Of a stretch of 64,000 bases of DNA, positions 8,694 to 18,482 are shown piece after piece. The notes under the pieces were generated by a model, which made no database searches, was not told the DNA's origin, and worked only from the letters and a program-made list of their open reading frames with translations. The stretch spans positions 62,001-126,000 of the forward strand of contig NZ_MVAB01000001.1 of NCBI RefSeq assembly GCF_002026305.1, given 5' to 3'. The position numbers and the translations under genes were made by a program. Numbering within the stretch: position 1 is the first letter of the stretch; each line of letters begins with the position of its first letter. This DNA comes from Vagococcus martis (GTDB lineage: Bacteria > Bacillota > Bacilli > Lactobacillales > Vagococcaceae).

Positions 8694-9983
8694 TTAATCA
8701 GCCAGCTTTCTATCAATTACTTGAACAAACTCCTCTTGAACAGATTTAACAGGGATTGACGTAATCACAGACCCTAAGAATCCACGTGTTACCAATCTTT
8801 CTGCTTCTTTTTGAGGAAGTCCTCTACTCATTAAATAATATAATTCTTCTGGGTCAAGACGACCAGCACTTGCTGCGTGTCCTGCTGTTACTTCAAATTC
8901 ATCAATTAATAAAATCGGGTTCGCGTCACCACGAGCTTTATCAGATAACATTAACACACGACTTTCTTGTTGTGCGTCTGCACCTTTTGCCCCTTTGATA
9001 ATGTGACCAATTCCGTTAAAGGTTAACGTACTTTTCTCACGAATCACACCATGTTGTAAGATGTGACCAATTGAATGTGACGCTCTGTTTGTTACACGTG
9101 TGTCGATTCCTTGAATTTGACGACCTGTTGCAATCGCGACAACTTTCACTTCCGCATGAGAGCCTTCACCCACAAGTTCTGAGTCAAAATCAGCGACAAC
9201 ATTACCGTCACTCATTAACCCTAACGCCCAGTCAACACTCGCATCACGCATAATGTAGCCACGACGATTTAAGTATGTGTTGACTTCTTTGCCTAGACGG
9301 TCAATAGCAGCAAATTTTACTTTTGCTCCTGGTCTAGCAATCACTTCAACTACAATATTCGCTGCTAATTTTTCAGCTGTTTCGCCAACTGATTGGAATC
9401 TTTCCAAGTAAGTTAACTCACTGTTATCATCCGCTACGATTAAGACATGTTTTACCATGGCACTGCTGTCGTTTAATTGGTGATAAAATAGCGATTCAAA
9501 TGCATCTTTCACGACAACATTTTTCGGTACGTATAAGAATACCCCACCGTTTAAAAAGGCTGTATGGAACGCAGTTAATTTGTCTTCATCACTTGGCACA
9601 GCTTTTGTCATGAAATATTTTTCAACTAAGTCGCTGTGCTCTTTCATTGCTGTAAAAATATCAGTAAAAATCACACCTTGTTCAGCTAATTCTACTGGCA
9701 TTTGTTCAAAATAAGTCGTTGTGCGACCTTGAATGATTAATGGGTTATCTTCTAGTTCTGTAAAAGAAGGCAAGATTTCTTCATTAATCACTTCATTGTT
9801 TAATTCACCGACATTCATTAAAGGCCAACGATGGTATTTTACTCGTTCGATCGCTGGTAATTCTAAGTCATCGATTTTATTTAACGCCTCTTTACGACGT
9901 TCTAACATCCATTGTGGTTCTTCCTGACTAGCTGAAAATAATGTCACGTCGTCAAGATAATCAGTTACATTTGCAGATTTCAT
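8694..9983 (-). CDS. sufD: Fe-S cluster assembly protein SufD
   Basis: Partner of SufB and SufC in the scaffold complex, paralogous to SufB. Its C-terminal half carries the shared pattern [37 protein letters not shown] with the conserved His. 429 residues is normal for Firmicutes. AAGGAGA precedes the ATG. Second gene of the operon, 17 bp after sufC. Confidence 0.95.
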   Translation of the reverse strand: MKSANVTDYLDDVTLFSASQEEPQWMLERRKEALNKIDDLELPAIERVKYHRWPLMNVGELNNEVINEEILPSFTELEDNPLIIQGRTTTYFEQMPVELAEQGVIFTDIFTAMKEHSDLVEKYFMTKAVPSDEDKLTAFHTAFLNGGVFLYVPKNVVVKDAFESLFYHQLNDSSAMVKHVLIVADDNSELTYLERFQSVGETAEKLAANIVVEVIARPGAKVKFAAIDRLGKEVNTYLNRRGYIMRDASVDWALGLMSDGNVVADFDSELVGEGSHAEVKVVAIATGRQIQGIDTRVTNRASHSIGHILQHGVIREKSTLTFNGIGHIIKGAKGADAQQESRVLMLSDKARGDANPILLIDEFEVTAGHAASAGRLDPEELYYLMSRGLPQKEAERLVTRGFLGSVITSIPVKSVQEEFVQVIDRKLAD

Positions 9984-10000
9984 TTATCTTGTCTCCTTCA

Positions 10001-10774
10001 TTATTCTTCTTTTTCTTCGTAATCAATTCCTAATTCTTCACTGATTCCTTTGTATCCTTCTTCTTCAAGACGTTTCGCTAAATCAGCGCCACCAGTCATA
10101 ACCACACGGCCATCCATCATAATATGAACCACATCTGGCACGATATAGTTTAATAGACGTTGGTAGTGAGTGATGATAAGTGAACCAAAGTTATCGCCAC
10201 GCATTTCATTGATTCCTTTTGATACAACTTGTAAGGCATCAATATCAAGACCTGAATCGATTTCATCTAAAATCGCAAACGTTGGTTCTAACATTAATAA
10301 TTGAAGGATTTCATTACGTTTTTTCTCTCCACCTGAAAACCCTTCGTTTAAGTAACGTTCAGCCATCTCTTCTGGCATATCTAGTAACGCCATTTTGTCA
10401 TCTAATTTATCTAAAAAGTCCATTACTGAGATTTTGTCATCATCAGCACGTTTTGCGTTCATTGCCGCACGCATAAATTCAGCGTTTGTAATTCCTGGAA
10501 TTTCACTAGGATATTGAACCGCTAAAAATAGACCAGCACGTGCTCTTTCGTCAACTTCCATTTCTAATACGTCTTCACCATCTAAAAGAATTTCTCCTTT
10601 AGTGACAGTATAATTTGGATTTCCCATAATTGCTGCAGATAAAGTTGATTTACCTGTTCCGTTTGGGCCCATGATCGCGTGAATTTCACCCGTTTTCATG
10701 GTTAAGTTAACACCTTTTAGTATTTCTTTTTCTTCTATTGATACATGCAAATCCTTTATTTCTAAAACGGACAT
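10001..10774 (-). CDS. sufC: Fe-S cluster assembly ATPase SufC
   Basis: ABC-type ATPase that powers conformational change of SufBCD. Walker A GPNGTGKST (about 36-44), signature FSGGEKKRNEI, Walker B ILDEIDSGLD and the H-loop ITHYQR are all present. 257 residues. First gene of sufCDSUB, with GGAGGG before the ATG and a promoter at 10822-10850. Confidence 0.96.
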   Translation of the reverse strand: MSVLEIKDLHVSIEEKEILKGVNLTMKTGEIHAIMGPNGTGKSTLSAAIMGNPNYTVTKGEILLDGEDVLEMEVDERARAGLFLAVQYPSEIPGITNAEFMRAAMNAKRADDDKISVMDFLDKLDDKMALLDMPEEMAERYLNEGFSGGEKKRNEILQLLMLEPTFAILDEIDSGLDIDALQVVSKGINEMRGDNFGSLIITHYQRLLNYIVPDVVHIMMDGRVVMTGGADLAKRLEEEGYKGISEELGIDYEEKEE

Positions 10775-10821
10775 GTTTTTCCCTCCAAATTATTACTTTA
10801 TTAAAAATATACTCTTTATTA

Positions 10822-10850
10822 ATTTTAACCTAATTGAGAATGGACTTCAA
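10822..10850 (-). promoter_or_regulatory. Promoter of the suf operon
   Basis: On the minus strand TTGAAG (10845-10850), a 17-bp spacer and TAAAAT (10822-10827) form a good sigma-A type promoter about 50 bp upstream of the sufC start. No operator was recognised. Confidence 0.65.
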
Positions 10851-10936
10851 TTTAAAAGTGTTTAAATTACGTCATATCTTGAAAAAAGGCAGATAATAAT
10901 CACTCTCATTTAATATTTCTATCAAATAACAAAAAA

Positions 10937-10958
10937 ATGCAGACAATATTGTCTACAT
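10937..10958 (-). terminator. Terminator of the antiporter gene
   Basis: ATGCAGACAAT and ATTGTCTACAT pair with one mismatch, followed on the minus strand by TTTTTTTG. It separates the antiporter gene from the suf promoter. Confidence 0.75.
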
Positions 10959-10965
10959 TTCTTTT

Positions 10966-12147
10966 TTAAGATTCATGCACTGGGTCGTCTAATTCTGCTT
11001 TTGATTTATCTCCCAGCGAAATCGCCCATTTCAACAATATTGGGGCAATAACTGTGGTAAAGATAATGACTAAAACTAAAGACGCGTACATCCCTTGATC
11101 GATAAAGCCTTTTTCAAGTCCTAACGCAATCAAGATTAACGCCATCTCGCCACGCGAAATCAGACTCGCACCAATAATGGCACTACTATTGTTATCAAAT
11201 TTCTCGATTTTTCCTCCAAGGAACCCACCGATAAATTTAGTAAAGATAGCTAGTACACTAAAGACAATGATTAATAACATGTTTTCGCCTAAACCATCTA
11301 AAACAAGTTTTAACCCAATGCTTACAAAGAATACTGGTGCAAATAATGCGGAAGTAATACTGGTTACTTTTCTTTCAACATATTCGGCAAATGGTGTTTG
11401 TGAGATTAAAATACCAGCAAAGAAAGCACCGATAATATCTGACATACCAATCCAATCAGCTAAGAAACTGAGTAAGAACACCATGATTAAAGAAAAAGCA
11501 ACGTCTCGTTCTGGAACGATAAAGTATGACAACCCTTTAAGAATAATTGGTAAAATATATTTTCCGAAGATATAAATAAATAGGAAGAACAACACATTTT
11601 TAAAAAGAAATGGTAATACATCTGCAGTAGTTGTATTGGGGTTGACTAGATTTAAGACTAAGTTCAACAAGATAACGACGATGATATCGTCTAAAATAGA
11701 TGATCCGATAATAATGGATCCTTCTTTGGTTTGTATGAAATTTAACTCTTTGAGTACCTGAATGGCGATACTTAGAGAAGTTGCTCCGAAGATTAGGCCA
11801 ATAAACATTGAAGTGTCTTGCGAATAATTAAACGACCTTGAAGCAAAGAAAAATACGGCGAATGGGATTAATACCCCTAGAAGACCTGTGATGAGAGAAG
11901 GTTTAAAATACTTTTTTAATATCTTTAAATCACTTTCCACACCAGCAATAAACATTAGAAGAATAACTCCCAAGTGGGATAACAACTCAATTGATGCATT
12001 GTTTTGTATGATGTTAAAAACAGATGGTCCTACTAATATCCCAACAATCAAACTCCCGACGACTGATGGCAATCCAAATTTCATTGCAATGCTATCTGCT
12101 ATTTTTGTAAATAAAATAATTAACCCTAAAGTTAACAAAATATCCAT
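10966..12147 (-). CDS. CPA2-family cation:proton antiporter, NapA-like
   Basis: Integral membrane exchanger of Na+ or K+ for protons, for ion homeostasis and alkaline or salt stress. About 12 hydrophobic segments run through the 393 residues. The conserved stretch LLSHLGVILLMFIAGVESDLKILKKYFKPSL and the paired acidic region of the CPA2 core are visible. Overall it resembles the Enterococcus hirae NapA Na+/H+ antiporter in length and motif order. There is no C-terminal TrkA-N domain, which argues against a Kef-type channel. Monocistronic, with its own terminator. Confidence 0.85.
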   Translation of the reverse strand: MDILLTLGLIILFTKIADSIAMKFGLPSVVGSLIVGILVGPSVFNIIQNNASIELLSHLGVILLMFIAGVESDLKILKKYFKPSLITGLLGVLIPFAVFFFASRSFNYSQDTSMFIGLIFGATSLSIAIQVLKELNFIQTKEGSIIIGSSILDDIIVVILLNLVLNLVNPNTTTADVLPFLFKNVLFFLFIYIFGKYILPIILKGLSYFIVPERDVAFSLIMVFLLSFLADWIGMSDIIGAFFAGILISQTPFAEYVERKVTSITSALFAPVFFVSIGLKLVLDGLGENMLLIIVFSVLAIFTKFIGGFLGGKIEKFDNNSSAIIGASLISRGEMALILIALGLEKGFIDQGMYASLVLVIIFTTVIAPILLKWAISLGDKSKAELDDPVHES

Positions 12148-12336
12148 AATCTACCTCTTTTCATTTTTTATTTCGTTATATGAACGATTCCATAATGTTA
12201 TCATTGACATGTTTTAGTTACACCTCACTTTATTTTTTTTAATCAAACACTATATTGTATTTTAATCGTATAATAAAAAAGAATGGATTTCAAGTTTGAA
12301 CCCTTATTGATTAATAATACGTGGTTTCACGCATAA

Positions 12337-12368
12337 AAAATAAGTAGCAATAAACACTTGCTACTTAC
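12337..12368 (-). terminator. Terminator of the metNIQ operon
   Basis: AAGTAGCAA and TTGCTACTT pair exactly around a 6- to 7-nt loop, followed on the minus strand by ATTTTTT. It lies just past the metQ stop. Confidence 0.8.
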
Positions 12369-12379
12369 CCTTATCACTA

Positions 12380-13228
12380 TTATTGATTTACCACTGTAAT
12401 GGTGCCTTTCCACTTCTCGTTAACGAAATCAACAATTTTTTGATCGTGTAATACGTCAACCAATGCTTTTGTTTTTTCTGAATCTTTGTCTTCTGTACGA
12501 ACCGCAATAATATTGGCATATGGTGAGTTATTATCTTCCACTAAAATACCATCTTTTTCTGGGTTCAACCCAATCCCTTCAGCAAAATTGGCATTAATAG
12601 CCACTAAATCGCCCTCTTTGTTTTGGTATGTTGTTGCCATCATCGCTGGATCGATGTCATATTTGAAAACTAATTTTTTCGGATTCTCTGAAATATCATC
12701 AAATGTGGCAGTCGTTAAATCAACACCATCTTTTACTTTCACAAGTCCTGCTTCTTGAAGCATCCCAATCACACGACCCCAGTCAGTTTGAGAGTTACTA
12801 ACTAAAATGGTCGCACCATCTTCTAAGTCTTTGATGTCTTTAATTTTTTGAGAGTATAGTGCCATTTTTTCTAAATGGATTGCTCCTGCATTAGTAAAAT
12901 CATACCCTTTTTCTTTAACTTCTTTTGTGAAGTATGGGATATGTTGGAAATAGTTGGCATCAATTTCTTTTTCAGCCAATGCCTTGTTTGGCAAGATATA
13001 ATCTTGGAATGTCACGATTTCTAAGTCGTACCCTTTTTCTTTTAATAATGGTTTTGCTTCTTCTAAAATTTCCGCATGTGGTGTTGGAGACGCGCCGACT
13101 TTAATTACTTTGTCATCTTTACTTCCACTGCCTGACGCACTATCTTTTGTGCTCCCACTATTGCCACATCCAGCCAACGTTAAAACAGCTAATGCTGCCA
13201 CGCCTAATTTAATCCATGTTTTTTTCAT
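12380..13228 (-). CDS. metQ: Methionine ABC transporter substrate-binding lipoprotein MetQ
   Basis: Membrane-anchored lipoprotein that captures methionine for the MetNI importer. A type II signal peptide ends in the lipobox LAGC (Cys about 20-21), followed by a Gly/Ser-rich linker and the NlpA-type domain starting VIKVGASPTPHAEILEE. 282 residues. The GGGGGAAAAGTAA before the ATG is a good ribosome binding site. Last gene of the T-box controlled metN-metI-metQ operon. Confidence 0.93.
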   Translation of the reverse strand: MKKTWIKLGVAALAVLTLAGCGNSGSTKDSASGSGSKDDKVIKVGASPTPHAEILEEAKPLLKEKGYDLEIVTFQDYILPNKALAEKEIDANYFQHIPYFTKEVKEKGYDFTNAGAIHLEKMALYSQKIKDIKDLEDGATILVSNSQTDWGRVIGMLQEAGLVKVKDGVDLTTATFDDISENPKKLVFKYDIDPAMMATTYQNKEGDLVAINANFAEGIGLNPEKDGILVEDNNSPYANIIAVRTEDKDSEKTKALVDVLHDQKIVDFVNEKWKGTITVVNQ

Positions 13229-13247
13229 TTACTTTTCCCCCTAAATG

Positions 13248-13937
13248 TTAATTTCGTTTATCTGTTAATTTTACTAATAAATCACCTAACCATTGTAAAA
13301 TAAACACAATGACTAGAATTAATACCGTTGCGACCATGATAATGGTGTGTTTGTTCCCCATGAATCCACCTTGATAAGCAAGAGAACCCAGTCCACCTGC
13401 CCCGATTGCCCCTGCCATAGCCGTAAAGCCAATCATCGTAATGGTGGTCACTGTGATACCAGAGATTAATGCTGGCACACTTTCAGGAATTAAGACTTTA
13501 AAAATAATTTGTAATTGCGTTGCTCCCATTGCTTCACTGGCTTCAAGTACGCCTGGATCTACCTCACGAAACGCAATATCGACCAACCTTGCATAAAACG
13601 GTGCGGCTGAAATGACTAAAGCTGGTAATGCCGCTGTTGGCCCTAACATTGTGCCTATCAATGCTTTTGTGATAGGGAACAACAAAATAATCAAAATAAT
13701 AAATGGTATCGAACGGAATGTATTACTGATGATTGAGACAATTCCGTAAAGTGTCTTACCTAGTGGTTTGTTGCTTTTCCCGAAATAGTAAAGCATTAGA
13801 CCAATGATAAGGCCGATAATTACCACAAAAAATGTTGAGACAAACGTCATATACAATGTTTCTTTTGTGGCTTTGATAAAATCATCGACATTAATTTCAC
13901 TAAAATTAAAATACGTTTCTATTAATCCTTTTTCCAT
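13248..13937 (-). CDS. metI: Methionine ABC transporter permease MetI
   Basis: Inner component of the methionine importer. It has about five or six hydrophobic helices and the permease loop EASEAMGATQLQIIFKVLIPES, the binding-protein-dependent EAA motif that contacts MetN. 229 residues. It lies one base from the end of metN and 19 bp before metQ. Confidence 0.93.
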   Translation of the reverse strand: MEKGLIETYFNFSEINVDDFIKATKETLYMTFVSTFFVVIIGLIIGLMLYYFGKSNKPLGKTLYGIVSIISNTFRSIPFIILIILLFPITKALIGTMLGPTAALPALVISAAPFYARLVDIAFREVDPGVLEASEAMGATQLQIIFKVLIPESVPALISGITVTTITMIGFTAMAGAIGAGGLGSLAYQGGFMGNKHTIIMVATVLILVIVFILQWLGDLLVKLTDKRN

Positions 13938-13938
13938 G

Positions 13939-14967
13939 TTAAATCACCTCAACTCCTACGCCATGTTGTTCAAAATAAATTAAACTCTCAGACACCGTTG
14001 CCTCGTCACCTGTCAATTGCACAAGCATTGTTCCAAAAGATGAATGATTAGCTTGTCTAAGACTGGCTTGTAAAATATTGACGTTGATGTTGTATTTGTG
14101 AATGACTTGCGAGATAACCGTTTCTTTTGCTTTATCTCCCTCAAAAATCAAGCGAACTAATAGCCCCTCAGGATAATGTTTCACCAAATATTGAATCGCT
14201 TCTTCGTTTTCTTCGCTGTCTTCTTGAATATCTTGTTTGATAAATCTTGCGGTCACTTCATGCTCTGGGTGTCTAAAGACTGATAAGGTGTCTCCTGTTT
14301 CAATCACACTGCCAGTTTCCATGACAGCGACTTTGTTACAAATCTTGCGAATCACATTCATCTCATGTGTGATTAACACAATGGTTAAGCCAAGTTGTTT
14401 GTTGATATCTAATAGTAAATCGAGTACTTCTTCGGTTGTTTGTGGGTCAAGGGCACTTGTTGCCTCATCACATAATAAAATCTCTGGGTCATTTGTTAGT
14501 GCTCTAGCGATTCCGACACGCTGTTTTTGTCCACCTGAAAGTTGACTTGGATAAGCATTTTCACGGCCTTCAAGACCAACTAATTTAATCAACTCGCGTG
14601 CTCTTGCTTCTCTTTCAGCTTTTGGTACATGACTAAATTCTAATGGTAGCAACACATTGTCTAAAACCGTTCTCGACCATAACAGGTTAAAATGTTGGAA
14701 AATCATCCCAACTTTTTTTCGGTAATCTCGTAAACTTTTTCCTTTTAATTTGGTGATGTCCTCACCATCTACTTCGATGATGCCACTTGTTGGTTGTTCT
14801 AATAAATTCAATAAACGAATTAATGTACTCTTACCTGCTCCTGAAAAACCGATGACTCCAAAAATGTCGCCACTTTTTATGGATAAATCAACATGTTTGA
14901 CTGCTTCGACCGTTTGTTTTTTGGTCTTATAAGTTTTACATACATCAATTAACTCTATATTACTCAT
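13939..14967 (-). CDS. metN: Methionine ABC transporter ATPase MetN
   Basis: ATPase of the methionine importer. Walker A GFSGAGKST, signature LSGGQKQRVGIARAL and Walker B ILLCDEATSALD are present. After about residue 260 comes the NIL domain that binds methionine and inhibits transport when it is abundant (GLLVRLIFEGDKAKETVISQ). 342 residues. AGGAGG precedes the ATG. It is the first gene after a T-box leader. Confidence 0.94.
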   Translation of the reverse strand: MSNIELIDVCKTYKTKKQTVEAVKHVDLSIKSGDIFGVIGFSGAGKSTLIRLLNLLEQPTSGIIEVDGEDITKLKGKSLRDYRKKVGMIFQHFNLLWSRTVLDNVLLPLEFSHVPKAEREARARELIKLVGLEGRENAYPSQLSGGQKQRVGIARALTNDPEILLCDEATSALDPQTTEEVLDLLLDINKQLGLTIVLITHEMNVIRKICNKVAVMETGSVIETGDTLSVFRHPEHEVTARFIKQDIQEDSEENEEAIQYLVKHYPEGLLVRLIFEGDKAKETVISQVIHKYNINVNILQASLRQANHSSFGTMLVQLTGDEATVSESLIYFEQHGVGVEVI

Positions 14968-14991
14968 GATGTTGCCTCCTATATCTTGATA

Positions 14992-15250
14992 ACAAAAAAA
15001 GCTTCCGTCCTTTATCTACTTTACATAAGTAAACAAAGGACGAAAGCGTTGTTTCGTGTTACCACCTTTTTTCATTATTACCTCACGATAATAATCTTAC
15101 CCAGTACGCAAGCCAGTCGCTTTAAATACTGTTGTCCGGTAACGGGAACTCCCGAAAAATACTAGCGGTAGACGCTCATACTTTTATGCTCAAAGACCAT
15201 CTTCTATTTCCTTCTTGTTCCTCTTTCTCACCATCCGAGGTCTCTTTATA
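14992..15250 (-). ncRNA. T-box leader controlling the metNIQ operon
   Basis: On the minus strand, upstream of metN, AAGGTGGTAACACG (about 15053-15066) matches the T-box sequence that pairs with the free CCA end of uncharged tRNA. It overlaps an intrinsic terminator: CTTTCGTCCTTTG and AAGGACGGAAG pair, followed by TTTTTTT (about 14992-15047). About 190 bases of structured leader precede it, enough for stem I. The downstream genes import methionine, so the specifier should be ATG; an ATG-A occurs near 15175-15180, but I did not fold the RNA and cannot fix the specifier loop. Confidence 0.85.
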
Positions 15251-15372
15251 CAATCCAAAAATATACTCTTCTTTTCAAAGCAATGATTTATAAGGCATAT
15301 AATAACAAATGAAAAAATGCCTGTCAACAATTTTATTCACCATTTTTTATAATTCTGACTACTTAGTTTACG

Positions 15373-15401
15373 TTGCTATTCTAGCATAATCATTGTAAAA
15401 T
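15373..15401 (+). promoter_or_regulatory. Promoter of deoC
   Basis: TTGCTA (15373-15378), a 17-bp spacer and TAAAAT (15396-15401), about 55 bp upstream of the deoC ATG. Confidence 0.55.
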
Positions 15402-15455
15402 ATAGTAGTAGTAATACAGTAGCGTTTACAAATATTATTTGAAGGAGCTAATTTT

Positions 15456-16103
15456 ATGAATTTAGCAAAATATGTCGATCACACGTTATTAAAACCAGAT
15501 GCCACCAGAGAGCAAATCAAAACATTGTGCGAGGAAGCTGCAGAATATGATTTCGCCTCAGTTTGTGTCAATCCTTTCTGGGTAAGCTATGCAGCTGAAA
15601 TTTTAGCTGATGCAAAAGCAAAAGTGTGTACAGTTATTGGGTTCCCTCTAGGAGCAAATACAACAGAAACCAAAGTATTTGAAACAACAAATGCTATTGA
15701 AAATGGTGCAGAAGAAATTGATATGGTCATTAATATCGGTGCACTAAAAAATAAAGAATACGATATCGTCGAACAAGATATTGCAGCAGTTGTTAATGCA
15801 AGTCATCCAAAAGCGATTGTAAAAGTGATTATCGAAACATGTCTTTTAACTGACGAAGAAATCGTTAAAGCGTGTGAATTATCTGTAGCAGCAAATGCTG
15901 ACTTTGTTAAAACATCAACAGGATTCTCAACTGGTGGTGCAACACCTAAAGATGTGAAATTAATGAAAGACACGGTTAAAGACAATGCATTTGTTAAAGC
16001 ATCAGGTGGCGTTCGCTCTAAAGAAGATGCCTTCACGATGATTGAAATGGGTGCTGATAGACTAGGAACAAGTTCTGGAATCCTTTTAGTAAAAGAAGAC
16101 TAA
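15456..16103 (+). CDS. deoC: Deoxyribose-phosphate aldolase DeoC
   Basis: Cleaves 2-deoxyribose 5-phosphate to glyceraldehyde 3-phosphate and acetaldehyde in nucleoside catabolism. Class I aldolase: the Schiff-base lysine lies in [13 protein letters not shown], and the proton-relay residues in [12 protein letters not shown] and [11 protein letters not shown]. 215 residues, usual length. GAAGGAG precedes the ATG. It stands alone here, without the deo operon genes usually found beside it. Confidence 0.95.
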   Translation: MNLAKYVDHTLLKPDATREQIKTLCEEAAEYDFASVCVNPFWVSYAAEILADAKAKVCTVIGFPLGANTTETKVFETTNAIENGAEEIDMVINIGALKNKEYDIVEQDIAAVVNASHPKAIVKVIIETCLLTDEEIVKACELSVAANADFVKTSTGFSTGGATPKDVKLMKDTVKDNAFVKASGGVRSKEDAFTMIEMGADRLGTSSGILLVKED

Positions 16104-16104
16104 C

Positions 16105-16141
16105 AAAAAAAACGACGGGAAAATCTCTCGTCGTTTTTTTA
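16105..16141. terminator. Bidirectional terminator between deoC and cshB
   Basis: ACGACG and CGTCGT arms with an A-run on one side and a T-run on the other. It serves the convergent genes deoC and cshB. Confidence 0.8.
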
Positions 16142-16145
16142 TTGC

Positions 16146-17492
16146 TTAAAAATCTTGTTTTCTTGCTTTACGTTTACTTCTATTTGATTGACGTTGCTCG
16201 ATTTTACGTTTTTGTTTTTGATCATCGGCAATCGCGTAACGGATTTTTTTCTTGTAGCCTGGTTTGACTTTTTTCTTCTGTTTTTTCACCATACCAATCA
16301 TCGTTGGGTCCAATTGTTTTTGCGTACGAGAACGTTGCTCACGACGATTGCGATCATAATGATCCACAATTTCCCCTTTTTTGATGGTTTTTGGTTCAAA
16401 TCTAATGCCAAGTTTTTCTAATTCAGCAAGTGCTGCTTCATCTTTTGGCTCATATAATGTGATTGCAATACCTGGAAGTCCATTACGACCAGTACGGCCC
16501 ACGCGGTGAATAAAGAATTCTAAATCTTTTGGAATTTCCGCGTTAATCACATGAGAAACTCCCTCAATATCAATCCCTCTAGCAGCTAAATCTGTCGCTA
16601 CCACAAATTGATAATCTAAGTTTTGAATGCTTTTCATCACACGTTTACGTTCACGTGGTGGAATATCCCCATGAATTTTCGCCACTTTTAAGCCTTTTTC
16701 TTTTAAGAAATCAGTAATTTCATCAACTTTTTGTTTCGTGTTCGCAAACACCATCGCTAAAAATGGGTGGCCTATCGTTAATAAATCATACACGACTTGT
16801 TCTACGTCTTTACTTTTTGTCGAGATCACCCAGTTTTCAATCGTATCAGAAATAACAGACGTTGGTTTGATATGTTCCACAACAGGATTGTCCATGTATT
16901 TTTTCAAGAATGGTTTTAATTTCACTGGAATTGTCGCTGAGAAGACTAACATTTGTAAGTTTCCAGGTAATGTTGCGGCAATTTTATCGACATCTTCTAA
17001 AAATCCCATGTCAAGTGTCATATCCGCTTCATCCACGACAAAAGCAAATGCTGTATGTGTTTTTAGTGCACCACTTTCAATTAAATCTAAAATACGACCA
17101 GGCGTTCCAATCACTAAATGTGGTTGTTGGTTTGCTAACTTGTCCATTTGGCGTTTTTTATCTGTTCCACCCACATAGTTGCTCACACGTAGCTCATCAT
17201 CATAGTGGCCAGCCAATTGATTTGCGGCTTGATAGATTTGTTCTGCTAACTCACGACTTGGTGCTGTGATAATGACTTGAACTTCTTCTTTTTTGGTATC
17301 TATTTTATTCATCAGTGGTAATAAAAACGTGTGTGTCTTTCCTGAACCTGTCTGTGATTGTCCAACAACACTTTTTCCTTTATTTATCACTGGAATCAAT
17401 GTCTCTTGCACTTCTGTTGCTTCTTTAAATCCTATTTCGTCTAATGCTTGGATTAAATTATCGTTTAATCCGAATTGGTTAAATTTTGTCAT
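16146..17492 (-). CDS. cshB: DEAD-box RNA helicase, CshB-like
   Basis: ATP-dependent RNA helicase, probably acting in cold adaptation, ribosome assembly or mRNA turnover. All core motifs are visible: GQSQTGSGKTH (motif I), TPGR, VVDEADM (DEAD box), SAT, HGD, ATDLAARGID and HRVGRTGR. The C-terminal 60-70 residues are very basic (KKQKKKVKPGYKKKIRY), typical of CshB. I prefer the ATG at 17492 because AAAGGAAGG then lies 8 nt upstream; a GTG at 17501 would overlap that site. Confidence 0.9.
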   Translation of the reverse strand: MTKFNQFGLNDNLIQALDEIGFKEATEVQETLIPVINKGKSVVGQSQTGSGKTHTFLLPLMNKIDTKKEEVQVIITAPSRELAEQIYQAANQLAGHYDDELRVSNYVGGTDKKRQMDKLANQQPHLVIGTPGRILDLIESGALKTHTAFAFVVDEADMTLDMGFLEDVDKIAATLPGNLQMLVFSATIPVKLKPFLKKYMDNPVVEHIKPTSVISDTIENWVISTKSKDVEQVVYDLLTIGHPFLAMVFANTKQKVDEITDFLKEKGLKVAKIHGDIPPRERKRVMKSIQNLDYQFVVATDLAARGIDIEGVSHVINAEIPKDLEFFIHRVGRTGRNGLPGIAITLYEPKDEAALAELEKLGIRFEPKTIKKGEIVDHYDRNRREQRSRTQKQLDPTMIGMVKKQKKKVKPGYKKKIRYAIADDQKQKRKIEQRQSNRSKRKARKQDF

Positions 17493-17540
17493 TGTATTCA
17501 CCTTCCTTTACGTTCCTTTGGCATTATAGCACAGTTTCAA

Positions 17541-18482
17541 TTAAAAAAATAATGTTAAAATGACAAATATAAAGACAATATAGCAGATGAGCGAATAAGT
17601 CAGAGACGTCGTGACAAATGTTTCATCTGCGCCATATCCTTTTGCAATAATTGGCATTGACGTTTGAACAGGCATGGCTGATTGCAGGATAAAGACTTTT
17701 AACATCAAACTTGGGACAGAGATAATAAATGATAACCCATAAACAATAAGTGGCGAGATGATGTAGCGGCCAAGAATCACGCCAGCGACATCCTTATCCA
17801 TTTTGATATTTTTAAACCCTGTTTGATAGACAATTATCCCAATCACAAATAACGATAACCCTGTTGTCATGCCACCAAGATAACTTGAAAAATCAATCAT
17901 CGGTTTTGGCACAGCAATATCTGTCAACATCCATAATACCCCGACAAAAAATCCTAAAATAGCCGGCGAGAGTAGTTGTTTCAATAATTTTTCGAAACTA
18001 AAAGCTGATTGGTTCAAACGATTTTCCAGATTGTCTTGCCCAATCATCATAATCCCAATCGTAAAGAAGAACAGTGTATTACAAATATAATAAAGCAACG
18101 CATAAGGAATGGCTTTTTCACCAAAGACTGCCATATTAACAGGAAGTCCCATAAAGATGGTGTTCGCCGCCGTAAACATGGTACGAAACGCCCCCTTACG
18201 TGTATCAGGGACTTTTGTAATAGTTGAGTACACGATACTAATCACAAACGTTATCATAATCGAGAAAAACGGAATCGCCAGTCCTGCAAATAATTCTAAA
18301 AATTCATCTCTTGTAAACTGTTGTGTCATGTTTAAAAACATGCTTAATGGTAAGGTGACATTTAACACCAATTTTGAAAACACATCTGCTACATGATTAT
18401 CAAACCATTTTTTCTTGGTTAGCATATAACCTAAAAAGATAATCGCAAACACAACCAAGATATTTAAATAAGCGGCAATCAT
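17541..18482 (-). CDS. AEC-family transporter (auxin efflux carrier type)
   Basis: Integral membrane protein of 313 residues with about ten hydrophobic segments in two halves, typical of AEC permeases. The N-terminal NILVVFAIIFLGYMLTKKKW and the segment LVLNVTLPLSMFLNM fit the family. Some bacterial members export malate or other organic acids, but the substrate cannot be told here. The ATG overlaps the alr stop by four bases (ATGA), so the gene is translated with alr. Confidence 0.82.
   Translation of the reverse strand: MIAAYLNILVVFAIIFLGYMLTKKKWFDNHVADVFSKLVLNVTLPLSMFLNMTQQFTRDEFLELFAGLAIPFFSIMITFVISIVYSTITKVPDTRKGAFRTMFTAANTIFMGLPVNMAVFGEKAIPYALLYYICNTLFFFTIGIMMIGQDNLENRLNQSAFSFEKLLKQLLSPAILGFFVGVLWMLTDIAVPKPMIDFSSYLGGMTTGLSLFVIGIIVYQTGFKNIKMDKDVAGVILGRYIISPLIVYGLSFIISVPSLMLKVFILQSAMPVQTSMPIIAKGYGADETFVTTSLTYSLICYIVFIFVILTLFF

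Noticed and set aside
14992-15250. SAM riboswitch before metN
   Set aside because: The T-box sequence GGTGGTAACACG and its overlap with the terminator are clear; I found no SAM-I core.
16738-17269. Long open frames antisense to cshB
   Set aside because: They have no ribosome binding site and their protein sequence is biased as expected for the shadow of a conserved helicase gene.
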